DNA from: Poecilobothrus nobilitatus | Lineage: Eukaryota > Arthropoda > Insecta > Diptera > Dolichopodidae | Direction of reading: 5' to 3' | Assembly (NCBI GenBank): GCA_947095535.1 | Contig: OX352772.1 | Coordinates: 32,383,445-32,447,444 of the forward strand | DNA length: 64,000 bases | In this document: positions 33,681 through 45,539 of the stretch, piece after piece | How the letters are laid out: every line of letters begins with the position of its first letter | Numbering within the stretch: position 1 is the first letter of the stretch | The notes under the pieces: generated by a model | The model's input: the letters and a program-made list of their open reading frames with translations, nothing else | Database searches by the model: none | Told to the model about the DNA's origin: nothing | Program-made: the position numbers and the translations under genes

Positions 33681-36585
33681 TCGAATAAACAACGCAATTT
33701 TAAAATGACTCAAATCCAAACTTAAGCGAATACATAAATTATATAAATACGTACGTATGTAGAAAGAAATATATATTAAAAGTATGTTCTGTTGTAAGAA
33801 AATAATTTACAAGATTTTATTTTTTCTTTTAAGTAATGACAAGTACTTATTTGAAGTAATGACATATAATATGTATATTTATTTGACGTTAAGTTTCTCA
33901 TACCAAATAATTTTTTTTTCTGCGAAAAACTCTCAATCATATTAATTGCATACATATTTCATGTTTTCATAGTTTAATTAAATCAATCATTATAAAATAT
34001 AGGAACGTATTTATTATATATCCCCATTTCATTTAATTTATTTGCTGTAAACTTTATTATTATATATATAGAATTAATAAATAAATAAAATGTTACTAAT
34101 TCATTTATTTTCAAATGCACTTAAATTTATTGTTTCAATTCCATTGTTCCCGTTCGATTTAAAAACAAGTTTTATTTGTTTTTATTGTAGATCATTGTAT
34201 GCACTATACACTGGGGTCTGTCGTCTGTGTTATAAAAAACAGGGCCGTATTTATAAAAATCTTAGAAATTTTTATTAAAAAGAATGTTCAAACAATAGGT
34301 GGGTAAAAATGTAACATGTGGTGGAAAGTTGTAAAAAGGAGAAATAGAGCTGAATGAAATTCATCTCTAAATGATTTTGAAAATACCAAGTCCTAAAGAA
34401 ATCAGATGAAAAAGTATGTTTTTAAATAGCAGAGACGATTGCATTCGATTATCTAAAATTATCTTGTATATAATTTTATATTTAATATATTTTAATTTCA
34501 ATTTTTTGTGTAATAGTTATTTTTTTTTTTACAAAAATTATTTTTAAAAGGTTGACATGGTACCAACCAACATTTTCAAAAATTTAAAATTTATTATGAT
34601 ATGAGTTTTGTTTGCTCCATTTTCAAAATAATTTAATATCAATTTTCCCCTTTCCATAAATTGTTTTTTTCACTATGAAACTTTTTGTTTGTTTTTTTAT
34701 TTTACCATCCTGTATATGTATACCAAATGTTTTTTTTTTTATTTTAAGATCTTAAAAAAAAATTGCAAAATAAAAGATTTGTGTGAAAATTAAAAAATTA
34801 ATTAATTTTGTCCCTTTAAATAATTTTAAATTAAATTAATTTTTAATTTGAGGTTAACTTCTTAAAATTTATAAATATATGTAAAGTATAATTGATTTTA
34901 ACATTATTCTATTGATGTTAAAAGTAAATAAAATTTATTAACATATTAAAGAAATGTTACAAAAAATTTTCATTGAATATTTATTTATTAATATTTACTT
35001 TAATTTTAAGAAAAATTAAAAATAAACTAGAGAAATTAATAAAATTATAAAAAAATTTATAGATATATGAGCTGTTATTATTATTAAATTATTATTAAAC
35101 TTAATTTAAAAATGTATAAGTATACTATGTTTTTAACAAAGTTTTTTTTGTTCTTTAAAAAAAACTCATTAAAAATAAAACGATATACTTAATCTTTTAA
35201 AAATATTTTAAATGATCCTTTGAAATATTGTTGGTAATATCTACTGTATAAAATTCTTTAAAATTTTTTTTTATAAAATCTGGTATTAATTAATTTCATT
35301 ACTGTCGTAGTCAAAAAATTTCAATTATAATTTTAAGAGAAAAATTATTTAATACTTTTCACTTTTAATAATTTTTTTTTCCCTTGCCACTGCCACATTC
35401 CTATAAGGAGCATGGGATTAGTGGATTTCCTATGCTTCTTATAGGTATTTATTATTCATATTTGACTAAGTTTCAGTTTAAGTAATCATTCATTTCGTTA
35501 AGCCGTTGATTACTCAGCTATAGCTATTATACAAGAAATGAGACGCAACTATTTCTCTTATTTCTACGCCATAATATATTATCTTATACGGGTAATAAGT
35601 AGTTTTGAAAATTACTATAATGGTATTTGAAAGACGAATAATTCTTATAGAGAAAATAGAAGTTCTTATGTTTAATGTGGTCACCCCTTTTTGTTACCAG
35701 CTTTTAGAGCAAACTTTTTAGAAAAGTTTATGTCGCTATTAAATACAATAAACTCTTTAATAAATAAAGCCACTACTCCATATCTATATAATCCGATCAT
35801 GTCATTACAGATCTAATAATTATAAAGCTGAATCTTTATTTAGCGCTATGTGAAAGGTGACTAAGAATAAGAAATTGATGAAAAGAATGATATGACAAAA
35901 AGAGAAATCTGATAATTTTCATCGTTTTCTGGTTGTCTTTCATATAGCTTTAACTTATGCATTTTTAGTTCCCTTCTGTATAACATAAAATCGTTAATTG
36001 ATCATAAAATTAATACTGAGACTAATAACTGAAACTTTGACGAATTTATTAGATACTTATAAATTTTATATAATTTTAAAAAGCAGCATCTTATTTCTAA
36101 TTTTAATTCTATACCTTCAATTTAATTCTTAACAAATTTTGCGCAAACAAGCATTAAAATCAAATTTGTACTCGATTAAACATTTATTTATTTCAATATT
36201 TTATTTGATTTTATACCTTTAAATCATACTCATAAATAATTCAAATCCAAAAAAAACAAAAAATAAAACAGAAATAGCTATCATTATTTTGAAATTTTAA
36301 TAATAAACATATCTATAAGTGATTCAAATCATTTTATAAAATTAAAATTTTATAAATCATGTTATATTGTACTGACATAATCTTTGTAAATCAAATCGAG
36401 TTATAGGAAAAATACTATGCAATTTTAATATAGTAAAATTAAAGATAATTAAAAAGAGGAATATATAAAAACATTTTGGTATCCTTAAGCCTTCCTTTTT
36501 TTTTTTTTAATAAAATTTGAATCATAATAATATTTAAGGATGCTTTGAACTAAATTTTCCACTATGATGAATTATATTTTTTTTT
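33681..36585. other. AT-rich spacer (apart from family K at 35386)
   Basis: The 62-codon plus frame at 34090 begins with an ATG but has no recognisable domain, and I do not call it. Nothing else identified. Confidence 0.5.
35386..35540 (+). repeat. Family K dispersed repeat with a hairpin
   Basis: Same phrases as 30939-31050 (CCCTTGCCACTGCCACATTC, ATTATTCATATTTGACTAAG, CATTTCGTTAAGCC). Within it CCTATAAGGAGCAT (35400-35413) pairs with ATGCTTCTTATAGG (35432-35445) at 13 of 14 positions. Confidence 0.65.
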
Positions 36586-37226
36586 TATACCCGTATGAAC
36601 TATGTATAAATTTGCGATTACGTTTGTGACACCTTAAAGGAGTCGAGCTAGATATAGTGTCAAAGGTATGGATCTGTCCGTTCGCACGATAACTCTAAAA
36701 ATAAAGGAGCTAGAAAAGTTTTTTTACATCACTTTTGCAAAATTGTTAGTTTTGCTATTTAAATCCAGTTTTTTTGGCCGCTGTGTTCGAGTAGCTGCAA
36801 TACAACTTCTTTCTTTATATGGAAATAACTCAATATCTATTGAAGCTAGTTGTCTCAAATTTTGTAAAATCGTGTCGCGTAACAGGCTAACAACATCTGT
36901 AGAATTTGGTTGTACTGGGGCGACAGTTTCGGGTAGCTGCCATACAACTTCTCTTTTTAAATGTAAATAACTCAGTGTCTATTAAAGCTAGGTATTTCAA
37001 ATTTTATGAATAGGTGTCGAGTTACATGCCAAAAACTTTTGTTAATTTTGGTTGGTCTAGAGCAGCCGGTTCAGGCTTCTTGCATCTCTTGGAGCTTAAT
37101 GAAGCTAGGCATCTGAAATCTTACAAATAATGATCAAATTTTATGAGATCAACTTCTGTAAAATTTGGTTGTACTGGTGCAATAGATTTGGGTAATTGTC
37201 ATACAACTTCACAATTTACATAAATA
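36586..37226 (-). repeat. Family H (DINE-1-like) repeat, 3' part, interrupted by the Helitron
   Basis: Starts on the plus strand with TATACCCGTATGAAC, the terminal hairpin arm of family H read in reverse. It is followed by the AGTCGAGCTAGATATAGTGT block, a short TCCGT remnant and two or three internal modules matching 25495-25980. It stops at the Helitron 3' end; the rest of the same copy continues at 39734. Apparent reading frames here are repeat modules, not a gene. Confidence 0.8.
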
Positions 37227-37240
37227 CTAGAAAATCCCCT

Positions 37241-37252
37241 GTGCAATTGCAC
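37241..37252 (-). other. Helitron 3' subterminal hairpin
   Basis: Perfect palindrome GTGCAATTGCAC separated by 10 nt from the terminal CTAG. In Helitrons this hairpin is thought to act as the rolling-circle replication terminator. Confidence 0.8.
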
Positions 37253-37980
37253 AAATTCTATAGATTCAAAAACATTTACGTTATCATACTGACTCCTTTA
37301 ATAAACTACCTAAAAATTTCATTTTTACATCAGCACCATTAAAAAAAACGTTAAAATCACTTACTTACTTGTAATAGAAAAAAAACATAACAAAACAAAA
37401 AACAAACAAATCTAAACACATAAAATTAAAAATGTTAGGTACAGTTTATTAATTTATTCTCGCCGTTTTTTCGTGGCGATAATTTTTGACAGTTTTTTAA
37501 TTATTGAGAAAAAAAGCTAAAAACACATTCAGGGTAAAAGTTCGTGCCGATATCTAAAAAATTGTTTGAAACACATGTATAAAGTGCACAATAAAAACCG
37601 GCGAAAAACCAACCAACACCAACCGCTACGACATTTTTTTTTTGTTACATTTAAAACACTCCCAATAATCGAAATAATTTTAATATTTGTTAAAATTTTA
37701 CTCTCTATTTTTCTTTAGTTTTAAAAAAAAAAATTTTTATTTAGATGAAAAACAGTTGTTTTCGCCGCGAAATTACTTTAATTACCAAAACTACTTTCAA
37801 GTCTTTTGCGTTTATTTTTTTTTTGCTTGAAAAAAATTTGCTGAATTTATTTTATTTAAATGTACTTTGGAAGAGGTCTTTGGTATATTTAATAAAAGAC
37901 TCATGTCTCTGATAATGTAATTTCATAAATTTTCGGGGTCTTTTTTTTTTGTGACGGTCGTTTTCGACAGCTTTTTAATT

Positions 37981-39720
37981 TAATGGTCTAATAATAAATT
38001 AGTACAAAATTATGAATCTATTGTGAGAGAAGGCTTCTAAAATGATATTTTCTATGTTATTTTTTCTAAGAAGTTTTTTTTTTTAAGAAAAATATCCATT
38101 CCTATAATATGTAGTAAGTTTCTGATTTCTGTTATGAAATATAATTAGCTAAGTCTGCCGAATTTTATATTAATAAAAAAAATTCGAATATTTTATGTTA
38201 TATCAAAAACACAGCTTAAAAAATCAAAATTCTAACCTAAATAAACAAAACTACTATAAAGTCTGTTGCGAAGCTTTTACCAGCTTTTATAATAGTGAAA
38301 ACAAAATCAAGAATTAAATCGGCCTATTATTTTTTTCTTATAAATATAAGGCTTACTATAAACTTTGCTCTTTTCACTTTCAGGTCTTTTAATTTTATTA
38401 AGAGTATTTTTATTTTTTTCAAAACAAAGAGTCATTTGAAAACTGCCAGCAGAAGATTAATAATTTATTTTTAATTTACCGCTGCGACCAGTTCATAATG
38501 GATGTGGCGGTCAAATTTAAAAATTTGCTTTAAATTTTGTGTCGAAAGTACAAAGTACTTTTTAAAAAGTAAACATTTGTGTCTCTGATAAGACTTTTAG
38601 TCGAAGATTTGTGTCTCTGATAATAAAATTTTAAATTATTAAATATATAGAAATATCACCATTGCCAGTTTAGTTTACATTCAGTGTGAGTGGTTTATTA
38701 TAGAAATAAAATATTTTTTTTTTACATGTTGGCAAAGTCTTATCATTATATTGTGTATATTATCAGAAATTCAATCATTAATTTCAGGTATTATATTATC
38801 TGATCTGATTAATAAATCTTATTTTTTTCCATGGCTAACAATATTATTAATGGTCTAATAATAAATTAGTACAAAATTATGAATCTTTTGTGAGAGAAGG
38901 CGTCTAAAATGATATTTTCTATGTTATTTTTTTCTTTTTTTTTTAAGAAAAATATCCGTTTCTATAATATTTAGTAAGTTTCTGACTTCTGTTATGAAAT
39001 ATAATTATTTAAGTCTGCCGAATTTTACATTAATAATTTAGCTTAAAAATCTAAATTTCAACCTAAATAAACAAAACTATTTTAAAGTATGTTACGAAGC
39101 TTTTACCAGCTTTTATACTAATGAAAACAAAATCAAGAATAAAAACGGCCTATTATTTTTTTCTTATAAATATGAGGTTTACTATAAACTTTGCTCACTC
39201 TCACTTTTTCACTTTCAGGCGTTTTAATTTTATTAAGAGTACCTATTTTTATATTTTTTTTCCAAAACAAAAATTGAAAATGCCAACAGAAGATTAATAA
39301 TTTATTTTTAATTTACCGCTGCGACCAGTTCATAATAGACGTGGCGGTCAAATTTAAAAATTAAAAATTTGCTGAATTTATTTTGATTGAAAATGTGTTT
39401 TTTAAGTATGTACTTTTCCTTTTTTGACTGTACTCACTTTTAATGAACGGTTTGTGTCTCTGATAATACTTCTAGTGGAAAATTTGGTCACTCGTAATAA
39501 TATTTACTAAATTTATTTATATTTTTAATGAACGGTTTGTGTCTCTTGATAATACTTTGAGTCAAAAATTTGTGTCTCTGGTAATAAAATTTGAAATTAT
39601 TAAATAAATATACAGAAATATCATCATTGCCAGTTTAGTTTACATTCAGTGTGAGTGTTTTATTATAGATATAAAATATATTTTTTTACATGTTGGCAAG
39701 GTCTCGCCAACATCTTGTGT
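37981..39720. repeat. Internal tandem duplication within the Helitron (two units of about 840-965 bp)
   Basis: Unit 1 runs from about 37981 to 38770 and unit 2 from about 38850 to 39720. Shared landmarks are TGGTCTAATAATAAATTAG (37984 and 38851), CTGCGACCAGTTCATAAT (38481 and 39319) and ATTGCCAGTTTAGTTTACAT (38661 and 39626). Their spacing grows from 838 to 965 bp through indels. Both units end with ACATGTTGGCAA followed by a TGTGTAT..ATTAT stretch. The inner unit therefore carries a second 5'-terminus-like sequence (minus-strand TCTGATAATATACACAAT). Confidence 0.8.
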
Positions 39721-39733
39721 ATTATATTATAGA

Positions 39734-39873
39734 TATCTCGGTAGTTATAACGTCGATACTAGAACATCTGAAATTGTTTAAAAGATGATCAAGTTATATA
39801 GAAAAATGATATATTACGTTCATACGGGTATCCCAAAGTTGACATAGTTTACTCTACTGCACTCTTCCTTGTT
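39734..39873 (-). repeat. Family H repeat, 5' part of the Helitron-split copy
   Basis: Continuation of the copy at 36586-37226. On the minus strand it reads GGAAGAGTGCAGTAGAGTA, CAACTTTGGGATACCCGTAT and so on, matching the 5' ends at 14869 and 25333. Its inner edge abuts the Helitron TC terminus. Confidence 0.8.
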
Positions 39874-39901
39874 TATTAATGCAAAATGATATTATACATA
39901 T

Positions 39902-40030
39902 ACCAGGTGTCCGCCTTTAAATGGTCTTCCCTTAAATGGATATTCGGTGTTGTTATGACGAACAAAAAATTGGGTTGGAATGGGAGTCTATTTTTAATGA
40001 TTTTCTATATAACAATATACAAAGTTTTTC
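39902..40030 (+). mobile_element. Half-copy of the 59897-60433 element type
   Basis: ACCAGGTGTCCGCC, GACGAACAAAAAATTGGG, TGGAATGGGAGTCTATTTTT and AATGATTTTCTATATAAC parallel the left arm at 59908-59990. No matching inverted arm was found downstream, so it is a relic. It lies about 30 bp beyond the split family H copy. Confidence 0.45.
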
Positions 40031-42039
40031 GTATTAACTATAACTATATTTTATTATTTTATTAATTAATTTGGAATTTTTTAAAAAGAAAATCATATCT
40101 TTTTTTGTGTATAACATACGAAATATATTAAGGATATTTTCTTACATTTCTTTAGATTTTAATTTTAAAAATGATTAATTTTTATATAAATTTCGATTTT
40201 TTAAATTCCCCTTTTAAATTCGAATTTTAAAATGAGCTCAGCTTTAATTTATATTATCATAATTTCTATCATATCCTTTACCATTTTCAAGAAAATTCAG
40301 TATCAACTGCTGCAGTGCACCAATTCAATTTCATTAATAAAGAAAATTTTTAATATAATACATTTAAATTGATTGAATAACAGTAAATTTATATGAAACT
40401 ATCTCATTTCATCTATATTAATTTTTATGTTATACATGGAAAAAAATATGATTTTGTTTCTGAAAACATATACAAAAAACTTTAAACAATAAAACACCGT
40501 CATCTCGAAAACTTTCACTAATAAACCTCTCTTTTGCAAATTTTATTTTATTAGTTTTAACATTCAATATCACTTCCTGATCTGTGCTAATTTATGATTT
40601 TTTTTTCTATAAGATATAAAATAAAATTAATTTTCAAAAACCTTAAAATAAAAAAAAAGGAAAAAATCGACTCTTCTACGGTTTTTTGAGTTGGGAAAGT
40701 CAATCTTTTTTTTGTAAACTAAAACCATATATCACAAAATAAAATACCACAAAAAAAAAAAAAAAAACATATTTATCCAAAAAAAAAAAAAAAAGAAAAT
40801 CCTATAAAAAGAACTCCAAATAAAAAGAACTCCAAATAAAATTATCTGCAGGAAATTAAACTTTTGCATTGAATACAAAATTACCTTTATTTTAATGAGT
40901 TGCATTTTATTTTGACTCTAAGTATATATCTTTTCTTGCTTCATTTAAAATTTATTTGCAGTACAAAATACATACATAAATCAAATGAAAAAAAAAAATT
41001 ATTTTCTCAATAATTTTCAATCCTTTCAGATTAATTTTCTGCTTGAAAAATTTTTTTTTTGTCATATTTCAACCATATGTTATAGTAAACTCATATTAAA
41101 ATTCTATTGTGAATTCCTGAGGTCAAATGAATTTCTAAACAATGTTTTTATATGAATTTTTCATATATAAGATTTTCAGAATTGAGAATTTTTTTTTTTT
41201 TTTCAAATTAAGTAGTATAAAATTTAAAAAAAAAATAATTCCATTTCTATTTAAGGATATGTTTGTATTTTACCTATACATATATTTATTTTAATTTTTC
41301 TCTTCCTCTAACTATTCGTCCTTTCAACTCTATAGATATACTATAATACAGGCTGTTTAACAATAACAGAATAATAAACCGTAAAAATGGAATATTTTGG
41401 TACTTTTTATTGTGAATACCTGTTTTGATTATCCTGAAATGTAAAAAAAAGTTTTTCTTTTTTATTAAAAGGAAAATTTGTTGAAAAAACTTTCTTTTTT
41501 CTTTTCCTTCCTTGCACAATATTTTTATTTCATTATTGGATTTTTTTTTAATAAAGTTCACTTACAAAGTTTAAGAAAATATTTTGGAATTTTTTTCTTC
41601 TTTTTTTTTTTTTTTTTGGTGTATTTTGACGAACTAATTTATATTTACGAGACTTTCTGTAAGTTAAATATTTGCTATATTTAGAGAAAAATATGAAAAA
41701 AAAAAAACAAAAAAAATGAAAATTATATAAAAATGTGGAAACGAAAATGAGAATCGAAATGGGAATGAGTAAATGTAAATAAAATGTAAGAAAATAACGC
41801 AAAATGTATATAGAAATATGAAATGGTATATTTTTGGGTAAACATAAAGCAAAAAAAAAAAAGATTTCAGCAAATATTTAATATTTTTAGGTATATCTAA
41901 TGACGAAACAAATCGAAAGAACTGAAATATCGAATCCTGAAATCAACAAGATATGCGTAATAAAATTTAGTAGTGACTGTCACTTGTCAGTAACAATATT
42001 ATCTGGTAAATGTATAGATCTAATTCTAAAATATTTTTA
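40031..42039. other. Very AT-rich spacer
   Basis: Long A/T runs (40751-40795, 41189-41206, 41601-41618). Overlapping frames on both strands at 41286-41873 are F/K/I-rich translations of homopolymers, not genes. AAAAAGAACTCCAAATA is duplicated at 40806-40840. Confidence 0.6.
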
Positions 42040-43042
42040 TTTTTATTTTTTTTATTGAAAAATTCAAAAAAGTGCAAAGATACACTTTTAGTCGATTTTT
42101 AAAAATTAAAATCGTATTTGAATTTTTTACGTCCAGTGGTAAGCTATTGAAGTGACAAGACAAGACAAGAAAGCGGTGATTGGAAAATTTTGAGCTGTTA
42201 CATTGTTCTGATGTACTGTAATTATGAGTCTCAGAAATTTTGGATAAGATTAAGCCAGATTTGATTATTTAATGAATTAGTTTATAACATAACACATACA
42301 TCTCAAAAATCTTAAATATATCCAATGAAATAATCTTTACATTATAGAGTTGACTTGAAGGATACAAATTTTATTTACAAATTTTACGGCTTTGTTTTGC
42401 AAAACCTGAAGCTCCCGCAATTTATATGCTGATTCAGACGCCAAATCGAATTTAAATAGACCAATCTTGAGTGAATATGTGCAAAGTACTATATATATTA
42501 AGTACTATATATTTGGTAAATTTTTATGTATCCTATCTAGCGCTGCAACATAAGGTACAATTTTCTTTTTTAAGTAATTAATATGATCTTCCCATATCAA
42601 ATTCTTATCTATATGGAGTCCAAGATATTTAATTGTATTGACTTTCTCTATAATTTGATTATTTAAAACTAGTTGGTAAGTATCAGGAATACTTTTTTTT
42701 AAATATCATAAATTTTGTTTTAGACTTATTAATTTTAAGTTTACAAGAGCCAAAATATTTATCAAGTAAATTTAAGTCCGATTCCATGTTTCTAAACATA
42801 CTTTCCATCGATACTTCACTAAAAACTAGCAGAACATCATCCGCATACATTGTTAAGGTACCATTTAAGAGAACGTTAAAAACATTATTGATGTAGACGA
42901 GGAACAATAGTGGTCCAAGAATTGACCCTTGTGGGACACCTTTAAGTACCACGCGATGAGTGCTTTTATACGACCCTATTTGGACATATTGAATTCTATT
43001 AGATAAATAACTGCTAATTAGCTTTATGGACTCATCCAAATA
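42040..43042 (-). pseudogene. 5'-truncated non-LTR retrotransposon, reverse transcriptase C-terminal half (CR1-like group)
   Basis: The minus-strand frame from 43039 encodes SSYLSNRIQYVQIG, the GVPQGSILGPLLFLVYINN palm motif and the catalytic YADDV box. At an A8 run (42691-42698) one extra A shifts the frame. The next frame carries IKYLGLHIDKNLIWEDHI (thumb), hits an in-frame TAG (42505-42507) and goes on to LRELQVLQNKAVKFVNK. A further frameshift near 42355 leads to LDIFKIFEMYV, a TAA (42269-42271), ISETHNYST and finally FNSLPLDVKN..FKNRLKVYL, the usual C-terminal block. An (A)n/ATAAA-rich end lies near 42040. Endonuclease and the first RT motifs are absent, and a TGA stands at 43055-43057. 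GVPQGSxLGPLLF with YADD suggests CR1/L2-group rather than RTE. No longer functional. Confidence 0.85.
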
Positions 43043-44179
43043 AATAAAAGTATGTCATAGGTTATGTCATATCTGTTAAAAATATATGCATTCTGGCTTT
43101 TATTACTGGACTTACATAAATGTTTTCGATTTTTATACTTGTAACTAAATTTAATTTTTTTTTTATTTTTAATAATAAATGGTTTTTTTTTTGTCCCTTT
43201 TAAGTAATTTTTTCGTTTTATAAAATTATAAAAATTTTGAATACAATTATCTTTTAAGTACAAATTATATTTTGTGCTTTAAATTGTGTTTGCATCCTTT
43301 TTTTCCATATACTTTGTTTGGACGAATGCATACTGCAGTGATTTGAAATCATAGTGAACTTTTAATGTTGTATAACTATTGAATGAAGTATTGTAGTATC
43401 TAGTTATCTACGTATGTAGTATTGTAGTATAAAATAATAGATGCTGCGAAAACGTTTTTTGTTCCCTACTTTATCAAACTTTACTTAACATTTCCTCTTC
43501 TATAACTAAACGGAATAAATATTTTACCAATAATAATGGACAAAAAAATTAATTTAGTCACGTAAAAGCTTTGTTTTTTTTTTTTAAATTTAAATGAAAA
43601 AAATTGTTTTTAACAAAAATTTAGATTTTCTAATAGATACATTTGATTTAGTTTACATTTATCTTATCTTGGATATGTAAATAATTAAAAATTTTTTAGA
43701 TGAAAAAGTCACTGGTATTTATTTTCTTTAAAACAATACTAATCAGACGTTTAATGTCTTCATCCAAATATTTTTCAAGTTTCCATTTCAGTTTCATTTA
43801 AAATTTAATATTAAAACTTATATTTTTAACATTAATATTGCTTTTCACCTACCAAGTATCCTTTTTAAATCAATATTTTATATTTTATCGTATTATTTTA
43901 AAAGCAATATGACGTACAATAAGTAAAATAAGGTAAAAATATGTTATGAATCGATGAGTATTAAAATTCATTAAGTTAATTACTTATAATTAACTCTAAA
44001 TATTTCAAAATAATTCGAGTCTTAACCCAACCTTTTATTCGATCAAATAGATAGGATCCTTCTTTAATATAGTTAAGCCAGGTTAAACTAAAATGAAACT
44101 TTTTCATTTCTACAAAAAGAAAAAATTCTATATTACATGCTATTCTTTTTTATCACATTTTCAAAATGTATTTATTAGT
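43043..44179. other. AT-rich DNA 5' of the RT relic
   Basis: The minus frame at 43024-43263 ends RYDITYDILLF, faintly like the pre-palm RT block, but the rest of the frame does not match. I treat the LINE as truncated near 43042. GTAGTATTGTAGTAT near 43390-43430 is a small direct repeat. Confidence 0.45.
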
Positions 44180-44590
44180 GCCCATCCGTCTTTTTACAAA
44201 ACTTTTATACGTTTAAGATGATGCAATGGCATTTTAATGGATCGTCTTGATAAAAAATGTATTTTTATGGATATATAACTTTTTTCTTTAGCTCTAATTT
44301 TCCTTTGTCTATTTCTTCGGAACACTTTTAATCAGAACCTTAAAATGTTAAAAATAGGAATAGTTAAGAAAGATCTTTGAGAATATCTTAGAAAATCGTA
44401 GTAATTTTTTAATTCTACGATTTAATTCTTTAATTCGTAGTTCACTGTGTTAAAGAAGTCTTTTGAAGGTTAAAGAATGAAAATTCATTATTTTTAAACA
44501 CCTGTATAACATGAACTCCTTTACAAATTCATTTAAAATAAAGCATTAACAAAAATAAAAGCTTCTAAATTATGCTGTTATATGTGTTTA
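44180..44590 (-). repeat. Family P dispersed repeat, minus orientation
   Basis: On the plus strand it begins with the inverted tail CCATCCGTCTTTTTACAAAAC, runs through TAAACACCTGTATAACATG, and ends with the inverse of TTGAAGCTTTAATTTTTG. It lacks the upstream GTAAACCAAAGG block. Confidence 0.5.
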
Positions 44591-45539
44591 GTCTTAAAGA
44601 TTTTTCCTTGATATAGCGTTTTCTTTAAATTTTAGAAAGTATCTTTTGTTTGATGCCAATTTTTTTTACTTATGGTATTTTAAAAAAAAATTTAAAATTT
44701 TGATGCAAAAGTAGCCATCATTTTAAAATATTTTTATTGTTTTCTTTAAAATACCTGAATTAAATGGCTTCGTTTTACATACTGTCTTATGTTTTTCTCC
44801 TTTTTCTAAATATTTATACCCTTATTTTCAGTTTTAATGAGTAAATTTTAAATTTACCAAAACACCAAAAAACACAATACATATTATATTAAAAAGAATA
44901 AATGGTTGTTATTACACTAAAATTTCATATTTAATGAATAAATATGCATTTGTAAAATAAAAAAAAAAAACTTGTGCTTTCTCGAAAACCAAAAAGAAAA
45001 ACAAATTTTTAGTCTAAAAAATTTTTTTATATTTTGGTTTTCCTTTAGATCTTAAAATTCTTTGAAAATCTTAATATTTTATTTAAGATAAATGGGAAAA
45101 TTGTGATTAATGGTTTTAACGTATGTGTTTCTTGAGAATTTATTAAAACCTCAAGGGAAGTTTGTCGTTATGAATAAAATAAAAAAAAATTTTTTTATTA
45201 TACAAAAACCTGAATAGGAAAATTATTATAAAGTTGTGACCACTAAGTCTAAGGTCATCCTTTACAAAATATATTAAATTGTAAAATTTAATATTCCAGT
45301 TAAAAAATCCATATTATGGCATTCATTTCATTAAAGAGAATTCAAGTTCCCTCAAAGCAATTTAGTATATTTGTATATTTTTAAAAGAAATTTTATCTTC
45401 CAAGACGATTTAATAGTAGAATTTGAAGATTTTCATATATAGAAGATTTTCTTTTATTCGCTTTTCTAAATAAGGTTATCAGTTATACTACTGCATGTTG
45501 TAATTATTGATGGCTTCGTCACTGTTAATAAAAGAGAAA

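Larger units (their letters stand above)
37227..39733 (-). mobile_element. Non-autonomous Helitron, complete, 2.5 kb
   Basis: Read on the minus strand, the element begins TCTATAATATAATACAC (from 39733) and ends GGGGATTTTCTAG (to 37227). A GTGCAATTGCAC palindrome (37241-37252) lies 10 nt before the CTAG. These are the Helitron hallmarks: 5' TC, 3' CTRR with a subterminal hairpin, and insertion between A and T without target duplication. The host is a family H repeat. Removing the element rejoins GAGATA with TATTTATGTAAATTGTG, which is exactly the sequence of the uninterrupted copy near 25460. Near the 5' end a TGTTGGC/GCCAACA hairpin lies at 39691-39712. No Rep/helicase frame is present, so the copy is non-autonomous. 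Its interior carries a partial tandem duplication and many copies of a TTGTGTCTCTGATAAT-like word. Confidence 0.85.

Noticed and set aside
36668..36970. 100-codon plus frame
   Set aside because: It sits entirely inside the family H copy; same module text as 25495-25975 in reverse.
37227..39733. Captured host gene fragments inside the Helitron
   Set aside because: No stretch shows coding structure or splice-bounded frames; apparent motifs are internal repeats.
41286..41873. Four overlapping frames on both strands
   Set aside because: F/K/I-rich translations of A/T homopolymers with no coding signature.
43024..43263. Upstream extension of the RT (RYDITYDILLF)
   Set aside because: Faint similarity to the RT block before the palm, but the preceding residues do not match and a TGA at 43055-43057 plus a frame change intervene.
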